Source of the DNA: VBDM01 sp035651815
GTDB lineage: Bacteria; Pseudomonadota; Gammaproteobacteria; Burkholderiales; SG8-39
Length of the DNA stretch: 64,000 nt
Direction: 5' to 3'
Assembly (NCBI GenBank): GCA_035651815.1
Contig: DASRFB010000103.1
Coordinates: forward strand, 21,312-85,311
The notes beneath the pieces are model-generated. The model searched no databases. It was given only the letters and a program-made list of their open reading frames with translations, and was not told the origin of the DNA. Position numbers and translations under genes: made by a program. Positions 33,147-42,108 of the stretch are shown in pieces. The stretch's first letter is position 1. Each line of letters starts with the position of its first letter.

Positions 33147-34732
33147 TTGCTCGCCGGCGCCGCGATGCCTGCGTGGATGTCCTCGAGGCTGCGGCCGCGC
33201 GTCTCGATGCCGCGTGCGAGCAGCGCGGCGGCCGACGCCGCGAGAAACAGCGCGATCGCGAGCGCCGACCCCGCCATGCCCGTGAACGCGCCGAGCACGC
33301 CGAGGCCGCTCGCGGCGATGCCGCCGAGCTTGCTCGCGCCCGCGACCACGCCGCTTCCGGTGCCGCGCACCTGCACCGGGTAGATCTCGGTCGCGTACGG
33401 AATCAGCATCGCGATCACGCCGCTCACGCTCGCGAGCAGCGCGATCGTCAGCGCGGTGAACGCCGCGGGCGACGCCGTGTGGGCGGCGCCCAGAAGGTAA
33501 AAGCCGAAGAGCGCGGCCGCGGTGAGCAGCGTGAACAGGACGAGCGTGCGGATCGTGCTCCAGCGGTGGTACAGCCAGGTGACGAGCAGCGCCCCGGGCA
33601 GCGCGAGGAACGCCGAGCGCGCGAGCAGCGCCTCGCCCGCGCCGCCCGAGAAGCCGAGGCTGCGCAGGTGCGAGGGCAGCCACAGCAGGAAGCCGAAGTT
33701 CACGAGCCCCCACGCGATCCCGCACAGCATCAGGCCCACGGTGAGCATGGCGATCCGGCGGCCGAAGAGCAGGGGCATCGCGCGCAGCTGGTCGGCCGCC
33801 GCGGGCAGCGGCGGCTCGGCCGGCGACTCGAGCACCGAGACGCCGTAGCGCGCGAGCACGGCGCGCGCCTCGTCGTTGCGCCCGATGTGGGCGAGGAAGC
33901 GCGGCGACTCGGGCAGGTAGCGGTTGAGCGCGATCAGCAGCAGCCCTGTCGGCAGGTTCAGGAACCACAGGATGCGCCAGCCGTACTCGGGCTCGAGCCA
34001 CGCGGCGCAGCCCGCGGCCGCGAGGTAGCCGCCGGTCGTCCCCATGCCGCCGAGCAGCACGAGCAGCCATCCGCGATGTCGCGCGGGCACGGTCTCGGCC
34101 ATGAGCGTGAACGCGATCGGCAGCAGACCGCCCGCGGACGCCCCCATCATGAAGCACATGAACAGGTTCCATTCGAAGGCGGGCATCGAGCCGCACACCG
34201 CGGTGCCGACGAACAGCAGCGACGAGATCAGGATCGCGCTCCGGCGCCCGATGGCGTCGGCGATCATTCCCCAGACGAGCGAGCCGAGCGCCGTGCCGAT
34301 GAGCGCGCTGAACGCGAGCAGCGTCGCGGTCTCGCGCGAGATCGCGTACTCCTCCGACATCCCGGGCACGACGAAGGCGAGCGTCGCCGGCTTCATGATG
34401 TCGACGATCAGGGCGACGATCAGCACCGCGAGCAGGCGAGCGTGCGCCTTGGTGAGCGGCGCGCTGTCGGCGACGTGCAGCGCGATCGCGCGCCCGCCGC
34501 CGCCCGGCGCGGAGCGCCGCGGCACGACGCCGTAGACCGAGGCCGCGAGGCCCGCGAGGATCAGCGCCATGCCGACGAGCATCGGGGTATCGACCGGCAT
34601 CCCCGCCATGCGGTAGTGCATTTCGCGCGCGGCCGCGAACATCGGGATATGCGCGCACACGCCGGCCGCGATCGCGGCCGTCCCGGCCCAGAACGCGACC
34701 GGGTGATGGAAGCGCGTCCCGCTCGACGTCAT
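33143..34732 (-). CDS. MFS transporter, aromatic acid/metabolite symporter-like
   Basis: A 529-residue MFS protein. Residues 1-85 contain two extra N-terminal hydrophobic segments ahead of the usual twelve. The core opens at AHARLLAVLIVALIVDIMKP and has MIADAIGRRSAILISS after helix 2 and LPESPRFLAHIGR at the central loop, typical of sugar/aromatic-acid-type MFS. The ATG at 34732 overlaps the cupin-like gene stop as ATGA. The length is about 80 residues above the family norm because of the N-terminal extension. Confidence 0.85.
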   Translation of the reverse strand: MTSSGTRFHHPVAFWAGTAAIAAGVCAHIPMFAAAREMHYRMAGMPVDTPMLVGMALILAGLAASVYGVVPRRSAPGGGGRAIALHVADSAPLTKAHARLLAVLIVALIVDIMKPATLAFVVPGMSEEYAISRETATLLAFSALIGTALGSLVWGMIADAIGRRSAILISSLLFVGTAVCGSMPAFEWNLFMCFMMGASAGGLLPIAFTLMAETVPARHRGWLLVLLGGMGTTGGYLAAAGCAAWLEPEYGWRILWFLNLPTGLLLIALNRYLPESPRFLAHIGRNDEARAVLARYGVSVLESPAEPPLPAAADQLRAMPLLFGRRIAMLTVGLMLCGIAWGLVNFGFLLWLPSHLRSLGFSGGAGEALLARSAFLALPGALLVTWLYHRWSTIRTLVLFTLLTAAALFGFYLLGAAHTASPAAFTALTIALLASVSGVIAMLIPYATEIYPVQVRGTGSGVVAGASKLGGIAASGLGVLGAFTGMAGSALAIALFLAASAAALLARGIETRGRSLEDIHAGIAAPASK

Positions 34733-35349
34733 CGCGCCGCGGGGTTCCCCGGCTTGAGCTCCAGGATGAAGTTCCAGAGCGGCATGTCGCCCACGTTCGT
34801 GACCGTGTGGATCACGGGCTCGCGGAAGTTGACGACGGGCGGCGGCTCCTGCGGCGTGTCGCGTCCCTCGATGATCTGGCGCAGCGCGGGTCCCTGGTTG
34901 ACGCGGATCTCGATGCGCTGGCAGTGGCTGTGGCGCGCGCGCGTGTCGCCCACCGCGAGCCGCTCCTGGTAGACGAAGAAACGCTCGCCGTCGTAGACGA
35001 TCGTGTTCTTCGGCGGCGGGATGCGCTCGGCCGGGCACTTTACCGGCGGGTGCTGCGGCTTCACGACCACCTCGTAGTAGGCGCCGGAGTCGGGAGGCTC
35101 GTAGGCGTCGCCCGCCTTGAAGATCGCCACCTCGCCGCGATCCATCTTGCGGCTCTTGCCGCCGGAGCGCAGCTCGAGGGGAGACATGGCGAGGATCACG
35201 CGGTCCCGGCAGCCCGGGGCTTCGCGCGCGCACGGCGCTTCGTTGCGGCTCACCTTGACGTAGTCGTTCTCGAAGACCGTCGCCGCGCGCGCCGGCAGGC
35301 AGCAGCCGGCGAGCAGCAGGGCGAGGCCGATGCGGGCTTCCGGCTTCAC
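34729..35349 (-). CDS. Exported cupin-like protein
   Basis: A 206-residue protein with a signal peptide (residues 1-22, ending in ARAA). The mature part has two cupin-like stretches: one around VFENDYVKVSRNEAPC and GEVAIFKAGDAYEPPDSG, the other around ARHSHCQRIEIRVNQGP. Four Cys lie in the mature part. The GTG at 35349 overlaps the upstream lipoprotein stop as GTGA. Similar exported cupins are annotated without function. Here it sits between a lipocalin-like lipoprotein and an MFS gene, so a role in binding a substrate in the periplasm is possible. Confidence 0.7.
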   Translation of the reverse strand: MKPEARIGLALLLAGCCLPARAATVFENDYVKVSRNEAPCAREAPGCRDRVILAMSPLELRSGGKSRKMDRGEVAIFKAGDAYEPPDSGAYYEVVVKPQHPPVKCPAERIPPPKNTIVYDGERFFVYQERLAVGDTRARHSHCQRIEIRVNQGPALRQIIEGRDTPQEPPPVVNFREPVIHTVTNVGDMPLWNFILELKPGNPAAR

Positions 35350-35837
35350 AGGTCTCGCTCCCAGGTGACGATGACGCGCACCACCTTGCCGTTGACGTTC
35401 GGGTGCGGCATGGGCGGGCTCTCGATGTGCAGCAGGCGGTCGCCCTCGAAGCGGATGAAGCGCACCTGCTCGCCGCCGACCCAGGCCTCGTTCCACGCCG
35501 CCTCGACGCGCGTCACGACCTTGCCGTCCTCGGCGCGGTAGCGGCCGGTGTACGCGATCATCGTGCGCAGCGCCTGCGCGCGCTCGGCGTCGGTCTGCGG
35601 CACCTTGCGGCCGTCCGCGGTGACGAGCGCGAGCCAGCGCCCGTCCGCCGTCGCGATCTGCCGGCCCCTGGGATGCTCGCCGAGCACGGGCGTGCGCTCC
35701 TTCGTGACCGCGTCCTCGTAGACGACCGAGACCAGCTTCCACGTGCCGACGATGCGCTCGGCGTCGCGCATCCCGTCCGGTCTCTGGGCGGAGCAGGCGG
35801 CGAGAAAGAGCACCGCCACGATCGACAGGGCGCGCAT
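35346..35837 (-). CDS. Lipocalin-like lipoprotein
   Basis: A 163-residue lipoprotein with a lipobox LAAC at residues 12-15. The rest resembles the lipocalin-like family: IVGTWKLVSVVYEDAV at the start, then GRQIATADGRWLAL and alternating strands to VVRVIVTWERDL. The GxW motif of lipocalins is present as GTW. It heads the four-gene chain of overlapping starts that runs through the cupin-like protein and MFS protein to the amidase. A small hydrophobic ligand is plausible. Confidence 0.8.
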   Translation of the reverse strand: MRALSIVAVLFLAACSAQRPDGMRDAERIVGTWKLVSVVYEDAVTKERTPVLGEHPRGRQIATADGRWLALVTADGRKVPQTDAERAQALRTMIAYTGRYRAEDGKVVTRVEAAWNEAWVGGEQVRFIRFEGDRLLHIESPPMPHPNVNGKVVRVIVTWERDL

Positions 35838-35859
35838 GGTTTCTCCTCGGGAAGCGTGC

Positions 35860-37560
35860 TTATCGGCCCGCTATGATATGGGAAGAGCGGACCTCCCGCA
35901 GTTCCGGCGTCGCGCCGCGTTCGTAGACGACGACGTTGCCGATGCGCGCGACGGGGCGGAGTCCCGCGTCTCCCAGGCATCGCCTGAAGTCCGCGGCGCG
36001 CTTGCGGTGCACGAGCAACAACGCCGAGCGCCCGCTCAGCAGCTCGCGCGCCCGCGCGCTCTCGAGGAAAGGGCCCTCGCCGCGGGTCATCCCGAACGCG
36101 AGGTCGTTGCTCCTGCTGTCCACGACACCGACCGGCCGATCGAGGTAGACCGGGAGCGACGACAGCCGCTCGTAATCCTCGTACAGCAGCACGCGCTCCA
36201 CCGCGGGACGCGCGCGCAGGTACGCGGCGAGCGCGCGCGAGGAGCCCCAGCGGTCGCCGCGCTCGGCCGTGGCGATGCCGAACAGGAGCAGGGGAAAACC
36301 GGCGAGCGCGAGCGCGAGCACCGCGAGCCGCCATCGGGCCGCCGCGAACAGCGCGGCGGCGAACGCGCTCATCGCGGCCAGCGCCGTGATCGCGAGCGCC
36401 AGCTCCTCCCGCCGTTTCAGCACGAAGCGCCACAGGCCGCGCCGGGGCAGCTCCACTCCCGTGTACGCGAGCACCGCGGCTGCGGCGCCGGCGACCGCGA
36501 TCGCGAGCGCGCATAGCACCATGGGTCGGGTCCTTCCTGCCGCGACGAGGCGTTCGATGCGGTCGGCGACGAGCAGCGCGAGCGCCGGCGCCGCCACGAT
36601 CATGTAGTAGTTCGCTTTGGCCTCGGAGATCGAGAAGAAGGCCAGCGCCGAGGCGAACCAGATCCAAAGCAGGCGCTCGAGACCCTCGTCGTCCTCGGCC
36701 GTGTCCCGGCCGCGGAGCGGCAGCAGCACGAAGAAGACACTCCAGGGGAACAGGTAGAGCGGGATCCGGGGCAGGTAATACCAGGGCGGCCCGGTGTAGT
36801 AGTCGTGCGGCCGGCGCAGGCCGATGTAGCGCAAGACATGCTCGTTCACCACGTAGAACCACGCGAAATCCCCGTCCGCGAGAGCGAGCGCGACGTGCCA
36901 GGGAACCACGACCGCGAGCAGCGCTCCGATCGCGCCCGGATCGAGCAGAGCGCGCACGCCGGGCGCGCCGTCCTGCCACGCCGAGAATGCGACGAAGACC
37001 ATTCCCCCCAAGGCGAGCGCCACGAAGCCCTTCGCGAGCGCGGCGAGCCCGAGCAGCGCATAGCTCGCGACGAGCAGTACGCGGCGCCTTTGCCGGTGCC
37101 AGGCGTGGAAGAGCAGGACCGCGCCGCCGAACAGCGCGGTGAGCAATGCATCCGGGAACACCGTCCGCGAGAGCATCGCGAACACGCCGCTCGTGGCGAG
37201 TATCGCGGCGGAAATCCAGCCGAGCGACGGGCGGCACATCGAGCGACCGAACGCCACGAGGCCCGCGAGAAGGAGCAGCGTCGCCGATACCGGGACGAGC
37301 CGGGAAACCACCTCCGAGGTGCCGAAAGCCGCATACGCACCCGCGAGCAGCCACGCGAGCAGCGGCGGCTTCTCGAGATAGGGGACCCCGACCAGGTGCG
37401 GGACGACGAAGGAGCGGGCCTGCAGCATCTCGCGCGCCATCTCGGCGTAGAGGCCTTCGTTGTTGTCGAGAAGGCCGTATGCACCGAGGCCGACCAGCAG
37501 GTACGCCGCACCGAAAGCGGCCAGGATCCCGCGTTCGAGCTTCGACAGCGTCAGGGGCAT
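35860..37560 (-). CDS. ArnT/PMT-type membrane glycosyltransferase
   Basis: A 566-residue GT-C fold protein with about 12 membrane segments and a C-terminal periplasmic part. The catalytic-loop motif is DNNEGLYAEMAREM followed by GVPYLEKPPLLAW, typical of ArnT-like enzymes. These transfer a sugar from a polyprenyl phosphate to a lipid or protein acceptor; ArnT adds aminoarabinose to lipid A. No arn pathway genes are present. It is divergent from the RND efflux genes, and a second ArnT-like gene lies on their other side. Confidence 0.85.
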   Translation of the reverse strand: MPLTLSKLERGILAAFGAAYLLVGLGAYGLLDNNEGLYAEMAREMLQARSFVVPHLVGVPYLEKPPLLAWLLAGAYAAFGTSEVVSRLVPVSATLLLLAGLVAFGRSMCRPSLGWISAAILATSGVFAMLSRTVFPDALLTALFGGAVLLFHAWHRQRRRVLLVASYALLGLAALAKGFVALALGGMVFVAFSAWQDGAPGVRALLDPGAIGALLAVVVPWHVALALADGDFAWFYVVNEHVLRYIGLRRPHDYYTGPPWYYLPRIPLYLFPWSVFFVLLPLRGRDTAEDDEGLERLLWIWFASALAFFSISEAKANYYMIVAAPALALLVADRIERLVAAGRTRPMVLCALAIAVAGAAAAVLAYTGVELPRRGLWRFVLKRREELALAITALAAMSAFAAALFAAARWRLAVLALALAGFPLLLFGIATAERGDRWGSSRALAAYLRARPAVERVLLYEDYERLSSLPVYLDRPVGVVDSRSNDLAFGMTRGEGPFLESARARELLSGRSALLLVHRKRAADFRRCLGDAGLRPVARIGNVVVYERGATPELREVRSSHIIAGR

Positions 37561-37805
37561 GGCGGCATAGACACCGCGGCCGACACGAATATCCAGAGCC
37601 GCGCCTACGGCATCCTGACGACAGCGTCGGGTAAGGTAACCGTAAGTTCCGAGTCAGGACGCAGTTTCCATAATCGCCGTCCCTCGCCGCGCCGGTCCGC
37701 AGCCGCGGGCCGAGCGAGCTGACGACAACGACAACTGACAGGGGCGGACGCGTTGGTCCTTTCGTGTGCTGGCACAGAGGAGAGGGACCAGCCGATACGG
37801 ATACG

Positions 37806-38951
37806 ATGGTACGCAAAGCAAAGCTCACGGTCGCGGCGCTCGTGCTGCTCGGAGTCGCCATGCTGGCCGCCTACGGCGCGAGTGTCGCGCTGCGCCACGA
37901 GGAGCCGGCTGCGCCGGCCCCGAAGACGCAGAACGACGTCGTCGCGTACGCGACCGGCGCGCCGCAGCTTTCGTCGATCCGGGAGACTCCGGTCGAGGAG
38001 TTTCCCGTGCCGCTCGCCGAGCCGCTGAACGGCCGCGTCGCCTACAACGAGAACTTTACCAGCCGCGTCAGCACGCCGATCGCCGGGCGCGTGGTCGATC
38101 TGCGCGCGCAGCCGGGCGACGTGGTGCGCGCCGGCGACACCCTGCTCCGGCTCGATTCCCCGGACCTCGCGGCGGCCGTGTCGGACCTGCGCAAGGCGAA
38201 GGCCGACGAGGCACGCAAGAAGACGGCGTACGAGCGCGCGAAGATGCTCTACGACGCGCAGGTCTTCGCGCGCAAGGACTACGAGTCGGCCGATGCCGAT
38301 TACGTCCAGGCCCGGGCGGAGACCGAGCGCGCCGCGCTGCGGCTGCGCAACCTCGGCGAGCTGCCGCGCGACGGCGAGCGCTACGACCTGCGCGCCCCGA
38401 TCCCGGGCGTCGTGGTCGAGCGCAAGGCCAATCCCGGGATGGAGGCGCGCCCCGATCTGCCCGATCCGCTGTTCGTGATCACCGATCCGCGGCGGCTGTG
38501 GGTGTTGATCGACCTCCCCGAGCGCAGCCTGCCCAAGGTGGCCCCCGGACAGCCGGTGTCGATCGAGGTCGACGCCTACCCGGGCGAGCGCTTCCGCGGG
38601 AAGATCGAGCGAGTCGGCGACGTCGTCGATCCCAATACCCGGCGCGTGCCCGTGCGCTGCTCGGTCCAGAACCCCGAGCGCAAGCTCAAGCCCGAGATGT
38701 ACGCGCGGGTCACGCTGCTCGCGGACGAGAACCGCAAGGCCATCCGCGTCCCGAACACCGCGCTCGTCACCGAGGGCGTCTACAGCTACGTCTTCGTCGA
38801 GCGGCAGCCCGGAACCTTCGTGCGGAGGCGCGTCGACTTCCTGGTGCAGGACCGCGATTACAGCTACCTGGAGGACGGCGTGACTTCCGGAGAGCGAATC
38901 GTGGTATCGGGGGCGACGCTGCTGAACAGCGAGCTGGGCTTGACGCAGTAG
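37806..38951 (+). CDS. RND efflux periplasmic adaptor (CusB/CzcB type)
   Basis: A 381-residue membrane-fusion protein. An N-terminal membrane anchor (about 8-28) is followed by a barrel-sandwich region (RVSTPIAGRVVDLRAQPGD), an alpha-hairpin (about 125-190), a beta-barrel and a membrane-proximal domain. The ATG at 37806 gives VRKAKLTVAALVLLG. No Met- or His-rich metal-binding N-terminus is seen. It couples the pump encoded next to an outer-membrane channel, which is not encoded in the window. Confidence 0.9.
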   Translation: MVRKAKLTVAALVLLGVAMLAAYGASVALRHEEPAAPAPKTQNDVVAYATGAPQLSSIRETPVEEFPVPLAEPLNGRVAYNENFTSRVSTPIAGRVVDLRAQPGDVVRAGDTLLRLDSPDLAAAVSDLRKAKADEARKKTAYERAKMLYDAQVFARKDYESADADYVQARAETERAALRLRNLGELPRDGERYDLRAPIPGVVVERKANPGMEARPDLPDPLFVITDPRRLWVLIDLPERSLPKVAPGQPVSIEVDAYPGERFRGKIERVGDVVDPNTRRVPVRCSVQNPERKLKPEMYARVTLLADENRKAIRVPNTALVTEGVYSYVFVERQPGTFVRRRVDFLVQDRDYSYLEDGVTSGERIVVSGATLLNSELGLTQ

Positions 38952-38960
38952 CGCGCCCGC

Positions 38961-41900
38961 GTGCTCGACCGCCTCATCACCTTCGCGCTGCAGCAGCGCG
39001 CCTTCGTCCTGGTGCTGACCGCCGCGCTCGTCGGCTTCGGCTGGGTCGCGCTCGCGGACCTGCCGATCGAGGCCTTCCCCGACGTCCAGGACGTGCAGGT
39101 GCAGATCGTGACGCAGGCCCTGGGCCAGGCGCCCGAGGAGGTCGAGCGCACCGTCACGCTCCCGATCGAGCGCGAGATGAGCGGCGTGCCGCGTATGACG
39201 AACCTGCGCTCGGTATCGATCACCGGGCTCTCCGTGGTGACGCTCACCTTCGCCGACCAGACCGACGACTATTTCGCGCGGCAGCAGGTGCTCGAGCGCC
39301 TGCAGACGGTGAGCCTTCCGCCGAACGTGCAGCCGACGCTCGCCCCCCTGTCGACGGCCGTGGGGGAAATCTTCCGCTATATGATCGACGCGCCGGCCGG
39401 TATGTCGCTGAACGAAGTGCGCGCGCTGCAGGACTGGACGATCAAGCCCGCGCTGCGGATCACCCCCGGCATCGCGGACGTGGTCAGCTTCGGTGGCACG
39501 ATCAAGGAATACCAGGTCCGCGTCAACCCGTATCTGCTCAAGAAGTACGCGATCCCGATCGAGCAGGTGAACGCGGCGCTCGCCAACAACAGCAACACGT
39601 CGGGCGGCGGGCTGCTGCGCCGCGGCGAGGAGTCGCTCGTGATCCGGGGCATCGGCCTGTTTCGCAATCTGGACGATATCGGCCAGGTCGCGGTCGCCTC
39701 GCGCAACGGCCGTCCCATCCTCGTGTCCGATGTCGCCGAGAAGATCGTGATCGGCGCGCGCCCGCGCCAGGGCATCGTCGCCTACGACGAGCGCGACGAC
39801 ATCGTCGAGGGCATCGTGCAGATGACCAAAGGCGGCAACGCCGCCAAGGTGGTCGCCGCGCTCAAGGCGCGCGTCGACGAGGTGAACGCGAGGCTGCCGC
39901 AGGGCGTGCGCATCGTTCCGTTCTACGAGCGCACCGACCTGATCCACCACACGGTCGAGACGGTGGCCGAGAACCTGCTGCTCGGCGCCGCGCTCGTCAT
40001 CGCGATCCTGATCGTCTTCCTGCGCAACTGGCGTACGGCGCTCATCGTCGCTTCGGTGATTCCGCTGTCGCTGCTGTTCGCGTTCATCCTCATCGACGCG
40101 CGCGGCGTGTCGGCGAACCTGATCTCGCTCGGCGCCATCGATTTCGGCATCATCATCGACAGCGCCGTCGTGCTGGTCGAGGCCTTGATGGTGAGGCTCG
40201 CGACGGGCCTGCGCGAGCAGAACCCCGCGCACGCGGGGCTCGCCTGGCGCATGCACACGCTCAAGGCGACCGCCGTCGACCTCGGGCACCCGATCCTGTT
40301 CTCGAAGGCGATCATCATCCTCGCCTTCATGCCGATCTTCACCTTCCAGCGCGTGGAGGGAAAGATCTTCTCGCCGATGGCGTTCACGCTGTCCTTCGCG
40401 CTGCTCGGCGCAATCCTGCTCACGCTGACGCTGGTGCCGACGCTGCTCTCCTACACCATGAAAAGCGAGGCGATGATCGAGAAGGAAAGCCGGTGGCTGC
40501 GCTCGCTGCAGGAGCGCTACCGCCGCGCCCTCGCGTGGAGCATGGAGCACCGCGCGGCCGTGGTCGCGGTGTCGGTGCTCGCGCTCGGTCTGGCGCTCGG
40601 CGCCGCGCCCTATCTCGGCACCGAGTTCCTGCCCAAGCTCGACGAGGGCAACATCTGGCTCACGATCGCGCTCCCGCCGTCGACCGCGCTCGAGCAGACC
40701 AAGGACGTCGAGCGCGAGGTGCGCCGCATCCTGCGCAGCTACCCGGAAGTGCGCCAGGTCGTGAGCCAGGTCGGCCGCCCCGACGACGGCACCGACCCGA
40801 AGGGCCCGAACAACCTCGAGGTCCTGGCCGACCTCGCATCGAAGTCCGGCTGGCGCTTTCCGGACAAGGACGCGCTCGTGACGGACATGTCGGCGCGCAT
40901 CCGCCGTATCCCCGGCGTGCCGACCAACTTTTCGCAGGTGATCCAGGACAACGTCGAGGAGGCTCTCTCGGGCGCGAAGGGCGAGATCGTGGTGAAAGTG
41001 TTCGGCTCCGACCTCGAGATCCTGCAGAGCAAGGCCGACCAGATCGCTCAAATTCTCGCCGGCGTGCGCGGTGCGGCCGACGTCGGGGCGTTCCGCATCG
41101 GCGGTCAGAGCGAAGTCGCGGTCGTCATCGACCGCGCGCGGCTCGGGCGCTACGGCATCAGCGTGAACGATGTCAACAATGTGATCCAGGCGGCGCTCGC
41201 GCCCACGCCGGTCAATACGTTCTACGAGGGCGACCGGCGCTTCGACGTCACGCTGCGGCTCGACGAGCGCTACCGCGACGCGGTCGACGATCTCGCCAAT
41301 CTGCAGGTGTCCCTGCCCAGCGGCGCCGGCACGATCGCGCTCGGCGATATCGCGGACATCGAGGTCAGGCAGGGCGCGTTCCGCATCGCACGCGAGCGCG
41401 GCGGGCGCAACGCCACCGTGAAGGCGAACCTGGTCGGACGCGACCAGGGCAGCTTCGTCGCCGAGGCGCAGCGCAAGGTCCAGGAGCAGGTGCGCCTGCC
41501 GCCGGGCTACTACGTCACCTGGGGCGGTCAATTCGAGAACCAGCAGCGCGCGATGAAGCGCCTGCAGATCATCGTGCCGATCAGCCTGCTCCTGATGTTC
41601 TCGCTGCTGTTCTGGGCGTTCAAGTCGGTGTCGCGCGCCTTCCTGGTGCTGCTGATGATCCCGTTCACCCTCGTCGGCGGGGTCGCGGGGCTGGCGATCG
41701 CGGGGCTGCACCTGTCGGTTTCGGCCGCCGTCGGGTTCATCGCCGTCGCGGGCATCTCCGTGCAGAACGGCGTCATCATGGTCGAGCAGATCGCGCACTT
41801 CCTGCGCGAAGGCCGCGACGAGCTCACGAGCGTCGTCGAAGGCGCGGTACTCAGGCTGCGGCCGATCGTCATGACGGCGCTCATGGCGGGGCTCGGGCTG

Positions 41901-42065
41901 CTGCCCGCGGCGCTGTCCCACGGCATCGGGTCGGAGACCCAGCGCCCATTCGCGGTCGTGATCGTCGGCGGCATCGTATCCGCGACGGTATTCACGCTGC
42001 TCCTGTTGCCCATCCTGTTCCATTTCTTCACCGGCGCCGAAAGCAGTCCGATGCGCACGGATTGA
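38961..42065 (+). CDS. HME-family RND efflux pump (CzcA/CusA type)
   Basis: A 1034-residue inner-membrane proton antiporter. DVQDVQVQIVTQALGQAPEE near residue 41 and the large periplasmic loops match heavy-metal RND pumps. The helix-4 motif reads AIDFGIIIDSAVVLVEALM with D394 and D400. This follows the DFG-x3-D type of divalent-metal (Zn/Co/Ni) pumps more than the copper/silver class, but the usual Gly-Ala and VEN positions are changed. The GTG start at 38961 lies nine bases after the adaptor stop. No sensor kinase or outer-membrane factor is adjacent. Confidence 0.92.
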   Translation: MLDRLITFALQQRAFVLVLTAALVGFGWVALADLPIEAFPDVQDVQVQIVTQALGQAPEEVERTVTLPIEREMSGVPRMTNLRSVSITGLSVVTLTFADQTDDYFARQQVLERLQTVSLPPNVQPTLAPLSTAVGEIFRYMIDAPAGMSLNEVRALQDWTIKPALRITPGIADVVSFGGTIKEYQVRVNPYLLKKYAIPIEQVNAALANNSNTSGGGLLRRGEESLVIRGIGLFRNLDDIGQVAVASRNGRPILVSDVAEKIVIGARPRQGIVAYDERDDIVEGIVQMTKGGNAAKVVAALKARVDEVNARLPQGVRIVPFYERTDLIHHTVETVAENLLLGAALVIAILIVFLRNWRTALIVASVIPLSLLFAFILIDARGVSANLISLGAIDFGIIIDSAVVLVEALMVRLATGLREQNPAHAGLAWRMHTLKATAVDLGHPILFSKAIIILAFMPIFTFQRVEGKIFSPMAFTLSFALLGAILLTLTLVPTLLSYTMKSEAMIEKESRWLRSLQERYRRALAWSMEHRAAVVAVSVLALGLALGAAPYLGTEFLPKLDEGNIWLTIALPPSTALEQTKDVEREVRRILRSYPEVRQVVSQVGRPDDGTDPKGPNNLEVLADLASKSGWRFPDKDALVTDMSARIRRIPGVPTNFSQVIQDNVEEALSGAKGEIVVKVFGSDLEILQSKADQIAQILAGVRGAADVGAFRIGGQSEVAVVIDRARLGRYGISVNDVNNVIQAALAPTPVNTFYEGDRRFDVTLRLDERYRDAVDDLANLQVSLPSGAGTIALGDIADIEVRQGAFRIARERGGRNATVKANLVGRDQGSFVAEAQRKVQEQVRLPPGYYVTWGGQFENQQRAMKRLQIIVPISLLLMFSLLFWAFKSVSRAFLVLLMIPFTLVGGVAGLAIAGLHLSVSAAVGFIAVAGISVQNGVIMVEQIAHFLREGRDELTSVVEGAVLRLRPIVMTALMAGLGLLPAALSHGIGSETQRPFAVVIVGGIVSATVFTLLLLPILFHFFTGAESSPMRTD

Positions 42066-42108
42066 GCGGGATCAAGACGATCGGCCTTCTTGTGGAGGAT
42101 CTTGGGAT

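Noticed and set aside
37631..37646. GTAAG repeats 11 bases apart upstream of the RND adaptor, resembling OmpR-type response regulator half-sites
   Set aside because: Only two short half-sites with no matching regulator gene nearby; too weak to call an operator.
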